Assembly: GCA_049437325.1 (NCBI GenBank)
Contig: JBMTIM010000004.1
Coordinates: forward strand, 22,160 to 86,159
From: UBA11606 sp049437325
GTDB lineage: Bacteria > Actinomycetota > Acidimicrobiia > Acidimicrobiales > Aldehydirespiratoraceae
Direction: 5' to 3'
Length of the DNA stretch: 64,000 bases
The position numbers and the translations under genes are program-made. Of the stretch, positions 8,071-16,491 are shown in pieces (within the stretch, counting starts at the first letter, position 1; each line of letters opens with the position of its first letter). The notes beneath the pieces are model-generated. The model was not told the DNA's origin, searched no databases, and saw only the letters and a program-made list of their open reading frames with translations.

Positions 8071-9150
8071 ATGGCGGGACTTCCCCGTGGCGATGTCTGG
8101 CAGCTCACTGCAGCGTTGGTCGACATTGCGTCGGAGAGCTTCCAGGAACAAGACATCGTCGGCGTGCTCGAGTCTGAGCTGCGCGCCTGCGACCATCTGA
8201 TCGTTGATCGGATCGGTGACAACCTGATCGCTCGAACCGAGCTGGGCCGAGAGCGGCGTCTCGTGCTCGGCGGGCACACCGACACGGTCCCAGCAAACGA
8301 CAACGCCGGGGCTCGGATCGATGGCGACCGGATGTTCGGGGTCGGCACCACCGACATGAAAGGTGGCGTTGCGACAATTGTCGAGTTGGCGCGTTCGGTC
8401 ATCGAGCCGGCGGTGGACGTCACCTACGTCCTGTACGCACGCGAAGAGGTTGCGCTTGTTCACAACGGATTGCGCGAGATCGAAGCTCAACGACCTGAGC
8501 TCCTCGATGGCGATGTGGCCCTGCTCGGTGAACCGACTCATGGCGCCCTGGAGGCTGGCTGCCAGGGCACCTTGCGCGCCGAGGTGACACTGCGCGGTGA
8601 TCGCGCCCACACAGCACGGCCCTGGATGGGTCGCAATGCCATCCACCGTCTTGCGGACCTGCTCATGATCGTCAGCGCGTTCGACGAACGTCGACCGCTT
8701 GTCGATGGCTGCGAGTACCGCGAGGCCCTGCAGGCCGTTCACGTCGAGGGTGGCGTGGCCGGCAACGTCGTGCCCGACGCTGCGATGGTGCGGATCAACT
8801 ATCGATTCGCACCTGACCGCTCAGCCGACGATGCCGTCGCACATGTTCGGGCCCTCCTTGCGCCGGTGATGCAAGAGGGCGACACCTTCGAGGTGACCGA
8901 CCTGTCACCCGGCGCACGGCCGGGACTGGGGGACCCGCTGATCACCGCGCTTGTGGAGCGAAACGACCTCGAGGTGCGGGCCAAGCTCGGCTGGACCGAC
9001 GTGGCGTTCTTTGCGGCGCGCGGCGTACCGGCGTCGAACTTCGGCCCTGGCGACCCGACCATCGCACACACGCAGGGCGAATATCTCGAGCGACAGTGGC
9101 TGATGGACACCCATGCCGCTCTGCTCGACCTCGTGACCCATGGCGCGTGA
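8071..9150 (+). CDS. dapE: succinyl-diaminopimelate desuccinylase DapE (M20 metallopeptidase)
   Basis: Removes succinate from N-succinyl-LL-DAP to give LL-DAP, the DapF substrate. 359 residues from ATG 8071; an upstream in-frame start at 7975 lies inside dapD and adds no conserved sequence. M20 signatures: GGHTDTVPA (zinc ligand His69, catalytic Asp two residues on), GTTDMKGG with bridging Asp, AREEV with the general-base Glu, LGEPTHG, and a C-terminal IAHTQGEY histidine ligand. GRNAIHRLA belongs to the lid/dimerisation domain. It faces lexA tail to tail with 12 bases between stops. Confidence 0.94.
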   Translation: MAGLPRGDVWQLTAALVDIASESFQEQDIVGVLESELRACDHLIVDRIGDNLIARTELGRERRLVLGGHTDTVPANDNAGARIDGDRMFGVGTTDMKGGVATIVELARSVIEPAVDVTYVLYAREEVALVHNGLREIEAQRPELLDGDVALLGEPTHGALEAGCQGTLRAEVTLRGDRAHTARPWMGRNAIHRLADLLMIVSAFDERRPLVDGCEYREALQAVHVEGGVAGNVVPDAAMVRINYRFAPDRSADDAVAHVRALLAPVMQEGDTFEVTDLSPGARPGLGDPLITALVERNDLEVRAKLGWTDVAFFAARGVPASNFGPGDPTIAHTQGEYLERQWLMDTHAALLDLVTHGA

Positions 9151-9162
9151 GCGCCGCAGAGC

Positions 9163-9792
9163 TCAGAGCTTGCGCATGACGGTGACGACCTTGCCGAAGA
9201 TCGAGATCTCGGATGGGTCGAACACCATGTCGGTGAGCGAAGGGTTGTGGGGGACGAGCACGACCTTGCCGTCGCGTTCGTCGTAGGTCTTGACCGTCGC
9301 CTCGTCGCCCGGAATGCCGGCGACGACGATGTCGCCCTTGTCGGCGGTGGCCTGGCTGTGACAGACGACGAAGTCGCCGTCGAAGATGCCGATATCGACC
9401 ATCGACTCACCGCGGACCCGCAACATGAACAACTCGCCGTCTCCGGTGAGGTCGGCGGGCATGGGAACGACCTCCTCGATGTTCTCGGTGGCGAGCACAT
9501 CGGTGCCCGCAGCGACGTCGCCGACCAGTGGTACATGGCGAACGGGGCGACGCTCGACGTTGGCGCCGGAGTTCCCTTCGTATCGGACCTGAATGGCACG
9601 GGGCTTCGACGGGTCGCGGACCAGGTAGCCGGCGTCCTTGAGGTTGTCGAGGTGGGATTTGACGGTGGCGGGGGACTTGAGACCGACGGCTTCGCCGATT
9701 TCGCGCACCGACGGGGGATACCCCCGTTCGTTCTGGTGCTCGACGATGACGTCGAGGATCTGGCGCTGACGGGGGGTGAGCGTGTCGGACAT
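9163..9792 (-). CDS. lexA: LexA SOS repressor
   Basis: Represses DNA-damage genes until RecA filaments trigger self-cleavage. 209 residues from ATG 9792; longer in-frame extensions are not conserved. The winged-helix HTH is at residues 5-65 (YPPSVREIGEAVGLKSPATVKSHL). The cleavage site is Ala95-Gly96 (GDVAAGTDV), the nucleophile is Ser130 (RGESM) and the general base is Lys168 (ATVKTY). Four LexA boxes lie in the shared upstream region, 128 to 200 bases from its start, so autoregulation is possible but the boxes fit the divergent LysM promoter better. Confidence 0.97.
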   Translation of the reverse strand: MSDTLTPRQRQILDVIVEHQNERGYPPSVREIGEAVGLKSPATVKSHLDNLKDAGYLVRDPSKPRAIQVRYEGNSGANVERRPVRHVPLVGDVAAGTDVLATENIEEVVPMPADLTGDGELFMLRVRGESMVDIGIFDGDFVVCHSQATADKGDIVVAGIPGDEATVKTYDERDGKVVLVPHNPSLTDMVFDPSEISIFGKVVTVMRKL

Positions 9793-9900
9793 GGTGCCTC
9801 GCTGTGCGGTGGTGAGCCGGCCGGCTCGGGTTGTGGAAAACCCTGTGGATGGTGTTGGGGACAGGTCGGGCGGTTGTCTGGGGACAACCTGTGGATTTCT
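9793..9900. promoter_or_regulatory. lexA upstream leader with TGTGGA repeats and an inverted repeat
   Basis: No gene is visible. The stretch holds three copies of TGTGGA (9832-9837, 9844-9849, 9890-9895) and two GGGGACA motifs. A perfect 7-base inverted repeat with a 4-base loop, GGTTGTC-TGGG-GACAACC, spans 9872-9889. The TGTGGA copies resemble half-conserved DnaA boxes in reverse orientation. What binds here is unknown. Confidence 0.35.
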
Positions 9901-9912
9901 TGCAGATGTTGC

Positions 9913-9940
9913 TTGACAGCGAACAGGTGTTCGGTATTGA
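9913..9940 (+). promoter_or_regulatory. SOS promoter of the LysM gene (-35 TTGACA, -10 TATTGA)
   Basis: A consensus -35 TTGACA at 9913-9918 is followed after 16 bases by TATTGA at 9935-9940 (or TTGAAT after 18). LexA box 1 fills the spacer exactly, so LexA binding would block this promoter. It reads toward the LysM gene, leaving a leader of roughly 130 bases. Confidence 0.6.
9920..9933. promoter_or_regulatory. LexA box 1
   Basis: CGAAC-AGGT-GTTCG, a perfect match to the actinobacterial/Gram-positive SOS box CGAAC-N4-GTTCG. It sits between the -35 and -10 of the LysM promoter. Confidence 0.85.
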
Positions 9941-9945
9941 ATAGT

Positions 9946-9959
9946 CGAACGAGCGTTCG
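9946..9959. promoter_or_regulatory. LexA box 2
   Basis: CGAAC-GAGC-GTTCG, a perfect box just downstream of the -10 of the LysM promoter. Its start is 26 bases from the start of box 1. Confidence 0.85.
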
Positions 9960-9960
9960 C

Positions 9961-9989
9961 CGGACACATGTTCGCCAAACATCCGTTCG
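9961..9989. promoter_or_regulatory. LexA boxes 3 and 4 (one mismatch each)
   Basis: CGGAC-ACAT-GTTCG (9961-9974) and CAAAC-ATCC-GTTCG (9976-9989) each keep the right half-site and have one change in the left half-site. Boxes 2, 3 and 4 start 15 bases apart, so they form a tandem array. Confidence 0.6.
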
Positions 9990-10081
9990 GTGTCAAGTAC
10001 CAGCGGGAACAATCTTCACGGCGAAGGCTCCGGTCGGATCGAATCCGATCCCTGTCACACCCCCTCAGCAGACTGAATCCC

Positions 10082-10549
10082 ATGACCGCAGCTTTCGCCC
10101 CCGCCCCTCAGACCAGGTTCGTGCCCCGCACGCTTGCGCTCGTCCCCGAGACCGTCCCGAACGGTGGAATGCAGCCGAATGCTGTCGTTCCCTCTTCGCA
10201 GTCCGGCCAGACTGCCTCGATGGCGACTGTCCATTCGTTGCCGGTGCGGCCGTCACCGGCGGTGTACCGGCGTCGCCGCCTGGTTGCGCTTTCGATCCTG
10301 TTCGGATTGGTGTTGGGCATCGCCTCGTTCGTCTCGCAGGCGGAAGCGACACCGACCGCCGAGGGGCAGCGCGCAGCGTCGATCACGATCATCGTGCAAC
10401 CCGGCGACACGCTGTGGGGTATCGCGTCCTCCCTCGACCCCGACGGGGACCCTCGCCGCCTCATCGGTGAACTCGAGCGGATCGCCGGCAATGGGGTGCT
10501 CCAGCCAGGGCAGCAACTCGTGATCCCCGGCCACGTCGTCGGAACCTGA
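10082..10549 (+). CDS. LysM-domain membrane protein, likely SOS-induced cell-division inhibitor
   Basis: 155 residues from ATG 10082. A proline-rich cytoplasmic N-terminus (1-66) is followed by RRRR, a membrane segment (67-84) and an extracytoplasmic LysM domain (103-149: VQPGDTLWGIAS, then LQPGQQLVIP) that binds peptidoglycan. Its place divergent from lexA, its size and its domain order match Rv2719c of M. tuberculosis, and by position DivS of Corynebacterium: SOS-induced proteins that stop division. The promoter carries a LexA box between -35 and -10. Function as a division inhibitor is inferred from position, domain and regulation. Confidence 0.88.
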   Translation: MTAAFAPAPQTRFVPRTLALVPETVPNGGMQPNAVVPSSQSGQTASMATVHSLPVRPSPAVYRRRRLVALSILFGLVLGIASFVSQAEATPTAEGQRAASITIIVQPGDTLWGIASSLDPDGDPRRLIGELERIAGNGVLQPGQQLVIPGHVVGT

Positions 10550-10573
10550 GGCGGGTCCTGCCGCCACAGATAC

Positions 10574-11323
10574 TCAGCGACGGATGTAACGGGCGACGAG
10601 CACGCTGTCGTGTTCGAGGAGCCGGTCGAGTCGCATCTCGTGGTTGATTTCGAACGTTTCGCTGTGTGCGATGCGCACACTGCTGCCGCTCACCAGATTG
10701 GGTGAGATCGACAAACAGAGCTCGTCGACGAGTCCGGCATCGAAAAATTGGCCGTTCAGCGACGGCCCACCCTCTACCAGCACGACGCGTGCACCGCGCC
10801 CTGCGAGTTCTGCGACCACCGCATCGGGGGACGGACGATCTCCAGGAAGATGAGCCCACTCGGCCCGATCGCCGATGTCGGCCATTCGGTCGACGGGTGG
10901 CGCATGGCCGGTGAGCACGAGTGGCGGCTCGTCGTCGGGGTCCTGATCGGCAAAGAGTGGTAGATCGGGATCGAGATCGACCGATGCAGTCACGACGGCG
11001 AGCCGTGCCACCGGTGAACGGCCGGTCGCTTGCCGAACCGCGGCCACCTCAGGACTCGTGCGGGGGAGGCGGTAACGTTCGGCCCGAACCGTCCCTGCTG
11101 CGGCCACGATCCAGTCGCAGCTGGCGCGGATGGCCCGGAAGGCCTGGCGGTCTCCGTCACCACCCAAGCCCCCACTCACGCCAGCGATCGAGGAACCGCC
11201 GTCGAGGCTGGCCACCATGTTCATCATGATCCATGGTCGAGTGGCAGTCCCCGGCCGCTCGTCGAACGGATAGAGCGTCAGTGGGTCGATGTCGTCGATC
11301 GGATCGGGGAGCAACTGCCGCAC
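10574..11323 (-). CDS. RibD C-terminal/dihydrofolate reductase-fold pyrimidine reductase family protein
   Basis: 249 residues if started at GTG 11323 (VRQLLPDPIDDIDPL), the position where family members begin; a GTG at 11416 would add 31 residues of unconserved sequence. The fold is shown by MMNMVASLDGG near the start, GDRQAFRAIRASCDWIVAAAGTVRAERY (NADPH-binding loop), VLVEGGPSLNGQFFDAGLVDE, and a C-terminal strand. Related proteins reduce the ribosylamino-pyrimidine in riboflavin synthesis, but actinobacteria often carry such stand-alone paralogues of unknown substrate. No deaminase domain and no other rib genes are nearby, so the substrate is open. Confidence 0.85.
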   Translation of the reverse strand: MRQLLPDPIDDIDPLTLYPFDERPGTATRPWIMMNMVASLDGGSSIAGVSGGLGGDGDRQAFRAIRASCDWIVAAAGTVRAERYRLPRTSPEVAAVRQATGRSPVARLAVVTASVDLDPDLPLFADQDPDDEPPLVLTGHAPPVDRMADIGDRAEWAHLPGDRPSPDAVVAELAGRGARVVLVEGGPSLNGQFFDAGLVDELCLSISPNLVSGSSVRIAHSETFEINHEMRLDRLLEHDSVLVARYIRR

Positions 11324-11426
11324 GAAGACAGACCGTAGCGTCCGCCGCTGTGGAGGATTGTGGAGAACACCGGCGAAATCCCCGCAAAATCCACATGCAG
11401 TCCCCTTTTCGTTCACATGGAACCAT

Positions 11427-11708
11427 CCGTAGATTGGCAGTCGCTGTGGCGGACGGATCGCCTCTGGATGGTGGTGGTCGAGTCGTCTCGATGAGTCGAA
11501 GGGCGCCTTGGGGTCCTACGCCAAGGGGGGTGTGGGGATGTCGCTTTCATGTGAACCCTTTACCCGGAGGGATCCGACCGCCACAGCCATCTGTTCCTGC
11601 GGTAGGAAGCGAACGATCTTCGTCCCGTCTTCGACCGCACCGAGGCGATGAAAGCTCAATAGGGTTGATCACCTCGAAGTCTCGCAGCACGACGAAAGGC
11701 CCGACGCC
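11427..11708. other. nrdJ upstream region, no gene
   Basis: About 280 bases without a supported gene. It contains a hairpin with arms CCTTGG (from 11501) and CCAAGG closing a nine-base loop, and a purine-rich stretch after it, with no T-run. Class II nrdJ genes are sometimes preceded by a cobalamin riboswitch; I could not identify the B12-box core here. The T-rich/CCCTTTACCC segment near 11555-11565 might be part of a promoter, but nothing decisive is visible. Confidence 0.3.
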
Positions 11709-14465
11709 ATGGCGATCGCCTCGCAGCACACCGGCCTCGGACTGAGGCGGCGTTTCACGTCGGTTGCGTGCGACCCCTACGACGACGTGAACTGGGAGCG
11801 TCGCGACGCTCGACTGACCGATTATCGCGACGGTTCGATCGCGTTCGAACAACTCGCAGTCGAAGTACCGGTCGAGTGGTCACAGAACGCCACCAACATC
11901 TTGGCCCAGAAGTACTTCCGTGGGTCGCTCGGAACGCCCGAGCGCGAAGACTCCCTCCGTCAGGTGATCGATCGAATCGTCGGTGCGATCACCGAGTGGG
12001 GTAGCCGTGACGGGTACTTTGTCGACGGGGCGGAAGCCGAGACCTTTCGGGCCGAGTTGACGCACCTGCTCGCCACGCAGAAGGTGGCCTTCAACTCGCC
12101 CGTGTGGTTCAACATCGGCGTCGAGGGGGTTCCTCAACAGGCATCGGCCTGCTTCATCTTGAGCGTCGACGATCACATGGACTCGATTCTCAACTGGTAC
12201 GCCGAGGAGGGCCGCATCTTCAAGGGCGGCTCCGGTGCGGGCGTCAACCTGTCGAACATCCGCTCGAGCAGGGAGCCTCTCGAAGGTGGCGGAACCGCAA
12301 GTGGTCCGGTCAGCTTCATGCGAGGTGCCGATGCGTCTGCCGGGACCATCAAGTCGGGGGGCAAGACTCGTCGTGCCGCCAAGATGGTCCTTCTCGACGC
12401 CGATCATCCAGATGTCGAGGAGTTCATCTGGTGCAAGGCGTTGGAGGAGCGCAAAGCGAGGGCGCTCGCAGCCGCCGGCTTCGACATGAGCCTCGACGGT
12501 GCCGACATCCATTCCGTTCAATACCAGAATGCAAACAACTCGGTACGGGTCACCGACGACTTCATGCAGGCCGTTGTCGACGATGCCGACTGGGCCCTCG
12601 TCGCCCGAACATCGGGTGAGACGATCGAGACCCTCAGAGCGCGAGACCTGTTTCGTCAGATCGCACAGGCTTCGTGGGAGTGTGCCGACCCCGGCGTGCA
12701 GTTCGCCACCACGATCAATCACTGGCACACCGCTCCGAACACCGGTCCGATCAACGCCAGCAACCCGTGCTCGGAGTACGTCCATCTCGACGACTCGGCA
12801 TGCAACCTGGCGTCGCTCAACCTCCTGGCCTTCCTCACTGGCGACGACGTCGACGGCTTCGACGTCGACGGGTTCATGCACGCCGTGCGGGTCGTGTTCA
12901 CCGCACAGGAGATCCTCGTCGGCAACGCCGACTATCCGACGCAACAGATTGCCGAGACCACTCGGGCGTTCCGGCAACTCGGCCTCGGCTACGCCAACCT
13001 CGGCGCCCTGCTGATGGCGCTCGGCCTGCCCTACGACAGCGATGCGGGCCGTGCCGTCGCCGCCGGCGTCACGGCCCTCATGACCGGTGAGGCGTACCGC
13101 ACGTCGACCAGGCTCGCCGCCCGCATGGGGCCGTTCGCCGGCTTCGAGGTCAATCGCGAGCCGATGCTCAGGGTCCTCGACCACCATCGGGTTGCAGCCG
13201 CCGAGATCGACGAGGAGTTGGCGCCGCCCCGCATGCTCGACGCGGCCCGCCAGGCATGGGACGAGGTTTGTGAACGCGCCCAGGTTGGAGGTGTGCGCAA
13301 CGCCCAAGCCACGGTGCTTGCGCCAACCGGCACCATCGGCTTGCTGATGGATTGCGACACCACCGGGATCGAGCCCGATCTCGGCCTCGTGAAGTTCAAA
13401 CGACTGGTCGGTGGTGGGACGATGAGCTTCGTCAACCAAACCGTGCCACGCGCGCTCCGCACACTCGGCTACGGGTCCGAAGCGATTGCCGCCATCGTGG
13501 ACCACATCGCCGAGCACCAGACGGTGCTCGGCGCGCCGGGCCTTCGTCCCGAGCACGTGGCGGTGTTCGCCTGCAGCCTCGGGGACAATCCGATCCACTA
13601 CCTCGGCCACGTGAAGATGATGGGCGCAGTCCAACCGTTCCTGTCGGGGGCGATCTCCAAGACGGTCAACATGCCCGAGGATGCATCGGTCGAAGAGATC
13701 GAACTCCTGCTCATCGAAGCGTGGCGACTCGGCCTCAAGGCAGTTGCGCTCTACCGTGACAACTGCAAGGTCGCGCAGCCCATGTCGGCCGGTTCCGACG
13801 ACTCCACAGCAGTGGACGTCGACGTGAACGCTGCCGATCCGACTGCAGCAGTTGCACGGGTTGTCGACAACGTCATCGGGCAACCGGTGCGTGAGAAGCT
13901 GCCGCGCAGTCGGGCCAGTCGGACGTTCGAGTTCCGAGTGGCCGATTGCAAGGGCTTCGTCACCGTTGGCGAGTACGACGACGGTCGGCCCGGCGAGATC
14001 TTCGTCAGGGTCTCCAAGCAGGGTTCGACGCTGGCCGGCATCGTCGACGCGTTTGCAGTCTCGCTCAGTCATGGCCTCCAGTACGGCGTGCCGCTGTCGG
14101 CGTTCGTCGAGGCTTTCGTCGGAATGCGATTCGAGCCGGCCGGGATGACCGACGATCCCGAGATCCGGATTGCCACCAGTCTCATGGACTACCTGTTCCG
14201 CAAGTTGGCGGTCATGTATCTCGACTTCGAGGAGCGTGCTGCTCTCGGCATCCTGTCGACCGACGAGCGCACCGAACCAACGCTGCCAGGTGTGGTCGAG
14301 CAGGTCACCGAGACGGTGCAGGGATCCGATGTGGCTCCCGACCCACCCTCGGGTCCGCCGCCGAGCGCCGATGCGCCGTTCTGCATGACCTGCGGCGTGC
14401 CGATGCAGCGGGCGGGTTCCTGCTACGTCTGCACCGACTGCGGCACCACCAGCGGCTGTAGCTGA
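11709..14465 (+). CDS. nrdJ: adenosylcobalamin-dependent (class II) ribonucleoside-diphosphate reductase
   Basis: Reduces ribonucleotides to deoxyribonucleotides using a B12-generated radical, so it works with or without oxygen. 918 residues, the normal size for the actinobacterial form. The catalytic barrel shows FNSPVWFN, GGSGAGVNLS, the NPCSE motif at residues 352-356 with radical Cys354, and ATVLAPTGTIG. The C-terminal 28 residues form a zinc-ribbon tail, CMTCG and CTDCGTTSGCS, which carries the shuttle cysteines. No intein. No nrdR or thioredoxin gene is adjacent; in other actinobacteria nrdR sits between lexA and nrdJ. Confidence 0.96.
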   Translation: MAIASQHTGLGLRRRFTSVACDPYDDVNWERRDARLTDYRDGSIAFEQLAVEVPVEWSQNATNILAQKYFRGSLGTPEREDSLRQVIDRIVGAITEWGSRDGYFVDGAEAETFRAELTHLLATQKVAFNSPVWFNIGVEGVPQQASACFILSVDDHMDSILNWYAEEGRIFKGGSGAGVNLSNIRSSREPLEGGGTASGPVSFMRGADASAGTIKSGGKTRRAAKMVLLDADHPDVEEFIWCKALEERKARALAAAGFDMSLDGADIHSVQYQNANNSVRVTDDFMQAVVDDADWALVARTSGETIETLRARDLFRQIAQASWECADPGVQFATTINHWHTAPNTGPINASNPCSEYVHLDDSACNLASLNLLAFLTGDDVDGFDVDGFMHAVRVVFTAQEILVGNADYPTQQIAETTRAFRQLGLGYANLGALLMALGLPYDSDAGRAVAAGVTALMTGEAYRTSTRLAARMGPFAGFEVNREPMLRVLDHHRVAAAEIDEELAPPRMLDAARQAWDEVCERAQVGGVRNAQATVLAPTGTIGLLMDCDTTGIEPDLGLVKFKRLVGGGTMSFVNQTVPRALRTLGYGSEAIAAIVDHIAEHQTVLGAPGLRPEHVAVFACSLGDNPIHYLGHVKMMGAVQPFLSGAISKTVNMPEDASVEEIELLLIEAWRLGLKAVALYRDNCKVAQPMSAGSDDSTAVDVDVNAADPTAAVARVVDNVIGQPVREKLPRSRASRTFEFRVADCKGFVTVGEYDDGRPGEIFVRVSKQGSTLAGIVDAFAVSLSHGLQYGVPLSAFVEAFVGMRFEPAGMTDDPEIRIATSLMDYLFRKLAVMYLDFEERAALGILSTDERTEPTLPGVVEQVTETVQGSDVAPDPPSGPPPSADAPFCMTCGVPMQRAGSCYVCTDCGTTSGCS

Positions 14466-14580
14466 CGCGTTCGGCGGCGAGGGTCGATGAAGTCGGCTGC
14501 GGAGCAGCTTCCGAGCCGTCCGAGGGTGGCGATCGAAGGCACGAGTCGCCGATGGTTGCGCCCGTCGTGACGGGGTGGGA

Positions 14581-14586
14581 CATACT
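14581..14586 (+). promoter_or_regulatory. -10 element of a leaderless alkyl-sulfatase promoter
   Basis: CATACT is followed by six bases and ATG 14593. The upstream 110 bases after nrdJ contain no other obvious signal. Confidence 0.4.
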
Positions 14587-14592
14587 CGCCGG

Positions 14593-16491
14593 ATGAGCGA
14601 ACTCGACCCCCGTGCTGCCAAGCCGGCCACCGACCACACCGCCACCGTCAACGCAGCGCACGGCGCAGCCCTGGACCTGGAGGACGACTGGGAGCGGGCA
14701 ACTCGGGGCCTGATCGCGCAGCACGAGACCGGAGAGATCGAAGGGCCACTCGGACTCGCATGGGACGTCAAGGACTACGACTTCCTTCGCCAGCGTGAGG
14801 ATGCACCCGATTCGGTGCATCCGAGCCTGTGGCGGCACGGGCGCCACAATGCGATACACGGTCTGTTCGAGGTGGCCGACAGGGTCTGGCAGGCGCGTGG
14901 CTATGACATCTCGAACATCACGTTCATCGCTGGTGACGACGGCTGGGTCGTGATCGATCCGTTGACCACCGCCTTCACGGCACGAGCGTGTCTCGACCTG
15001 GCGAATGCCACGCTCGGTGCGCGCCGAGTCACCACGGTGCTGTACACCCACAGTCACGTCGATCACTACGGCGGGATCTTGGGCGTCGTCGACAAGTCTG
15101 CAGTCGACAGGGGTGACGTGCGGATCCTGGCGCCGGAGGGTTTTCTGCGAGAAGCGGTGTCCGAGAACCTGATCGCAGGTCCCGCAATGGCTCGTCGTGC
15201 CTTCTACCAGTTCGGCACGCTCCTGCCGATGGGGCCGCAGGGCCACATCGACAGTGGTCTCGGCAAGGGGATCCCTCGTGCCGCGCCGGATCTGATTGCC
15301 CCGACCGAGGAGATCAGCCTCACCGGGACCGAGCTGCTACTCGACGGCGTACGTGTCGTGTTCCAGAACACGCCGGGAACCGAGGCCCCGGCCGAGATGA
15401 ACTTCATGTTTCCCGACCTCGGTGCGCTGTGCATTGCGGAGAACTGCACCCACACGATGCACAACACCCTGCCGTTTCGCGGTGCGCAAGCCCGTGACAC
15501 GCTGAGTTGGAGCAAGTACATCCAGGAAGCGCTCGATCTGTTCGGCAGTGCCATGGACGTCATGTTCTCGACCCACAACTGGCCGCGCTTCGGTCACGAC
15601 GACGCCGTCCGCTATCTCGAACTCCAGCGGGACATGTACCGGTGGCTGCACGACCAAACGATGCGGCGGGCGAATCACGGCATGACGATGCGCGAGATTG
15701 CCGAAGACCTCGTCCAGCCGGCCTGCTTCCTGAACCAGAGCCACACCCGCGGCTACTACGGCACGGTCAGTCACAACGCCAAGGCGATCTACCAGCGCTA
15801 TCTCGGCTGGTACGACGGCAACCCGGCCCACCTCAATCCCCACCCCCCCGAGGAGAGCGCCACCCGCTATGTGCAGGCCATGGGTGGGCGAGAGGCAGTG
15901 CTCGCCGAGGCTCGACGGGCATATGAGCGAGGCGACTACCGATGGGCCAGCGAGGTGCTCAACCATCTCGTGTTCGCCGACCCGGAGTTCGAGGCGGGTC
16001 GGCTGCTGCAGGCCGACACCTTCGAACAGATGGGGTACCAGTCGGAATCGGGGCCGTGGCGAGACTCCTATCTGATGGGAGCGATGGAGCTCCGGACTGG
16101 CAGCAAAGGTCTCGGCATGGGAGGCGGTCGCTCGATCACCGATCAGCTCGATGTCGGCATGCTCGTCGAACTCATCGGTGTGCGACTGCAGTCAGAGCAT
16201 CTCGACGGCGAGTCCTTCGAGATCAACTGGCACTTCACCGATGTCGACGAACATCATGCAATCGGTCTCGACAACTGCGCGATCCATCACCGAGCTGGGA
16301 TCAGGCTCGACGGTGCCGAGGCCTCGCTCACGTCGACCAAGATGGACCTGGCTCGCCTGTTGAAAGGTGAGATCGGCGTCGATGACTTCCTGTCGTTGAC
16401 GGGTGTGTCCGTCGAGGGTGAGGCGTCTGTGCGCACGCTGCTCGGCAACCTCGACTCGTTCAGCGGTTTCTTCGGGATTGTCGAGCCCTAG
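14593..16491 (+). CDS. alkyl sulfatase, metallo-beta-lactamase fold (SdsA1/BDS1-like)
   Basis: Type III alkyl sulfatase that hydrolyses alkyl sulfate esters (SDS-like or natural sulfated lipids) to alcohol and sulfate. 632 residues from ATG 14593. The N-terminal binuclear zinc domain has THSHVDHYGG near residue 152, followed by AENCTHTMHN and FSTHNWPRFGHDD metal/active-site segments. The middle alkyl-sulfatase dimerisation domain includes YLGWYDGNPAHLNP; the C-terminal SCP2-like domain carries the hydrophobic substrate pocket. No signal peptide is visible, unlike the secreted Pseudomonas enzyme, so it is probably cytoplasmic. Its stop overlaps the convergent caiD stop (CTAG). Confidence 0.93.
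   Translation: MSELDPRAAKPATDHTATVNAAHGAALDLEDDWERATRGLIAQHETGEIEGPLGLAWDVKDYDFLRQREDAPDSVHPSLWRHGRHNAIHGLFEVADRVWQARGYDISNITFIAGDDGWVVIDPLTTAFTARACLDLANATLGARRVTTVLYTHSHVDHYGGILGVVDKSAVDRGDVRILAPEGFLREAVSENLIAGPAMARRAFYQFGTLLPMGPQGHIDSGLGKGIPRAAPDLIAPTEEISLTGTELLLDGVRVVFQNTPGTEAPAEMNFMFPDLGALCIAENCTHTMHNTLPFRGAQARDTLSWSKYIQEALDLFGSAMDVMFSTHNWPRFGHDDAVRYLELQRDMYRWLHDQTMRRANHGMTMREIAEDLVQPACFLNQSHTRGYYGTVSHNAKAIYQRYLGWYDGNPAHLNPHPPEESATRYVQAMGGREAVLAEARRAYERGDYRWASEVLNHLVFADPEFEAGRLLQADTFEQMGYQSESGPWRDSYLMGAMELRTGSKGLGMGGGRSITDQLDVGMLVELIGVRLQSEHLDGESFEINWHFTDVDEHHAIGLDNCAIHHRAGIRLDGAEASLTSTKMDLARLLKGEIGVDDFLSLTGVSVEGEASVRTLLGNLDSFSGFFGIVEP

Noticed and set aside
5754..8423. Minus-strand frame of 889 codons opposite dapC, dapD and dapE
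   Set aside because: It spans three recognised genes on the other strand and shows no protein family features.
11427..11708. Possible cobalamin riboswitch before nrdJ
   Set aside because: The conserved B12-box core and the surrounding helices could not be found by eye; only a simple hairpin is visible. A covariance search with the cobalamin model would settle it.
11880..14771. Minus-strand frame of 963 codons opposite nrdJ
   Set aside because: Antisense to a full-length class II ribonucleotide reductase. Long shadow frames are expected in GC-rich DNA.
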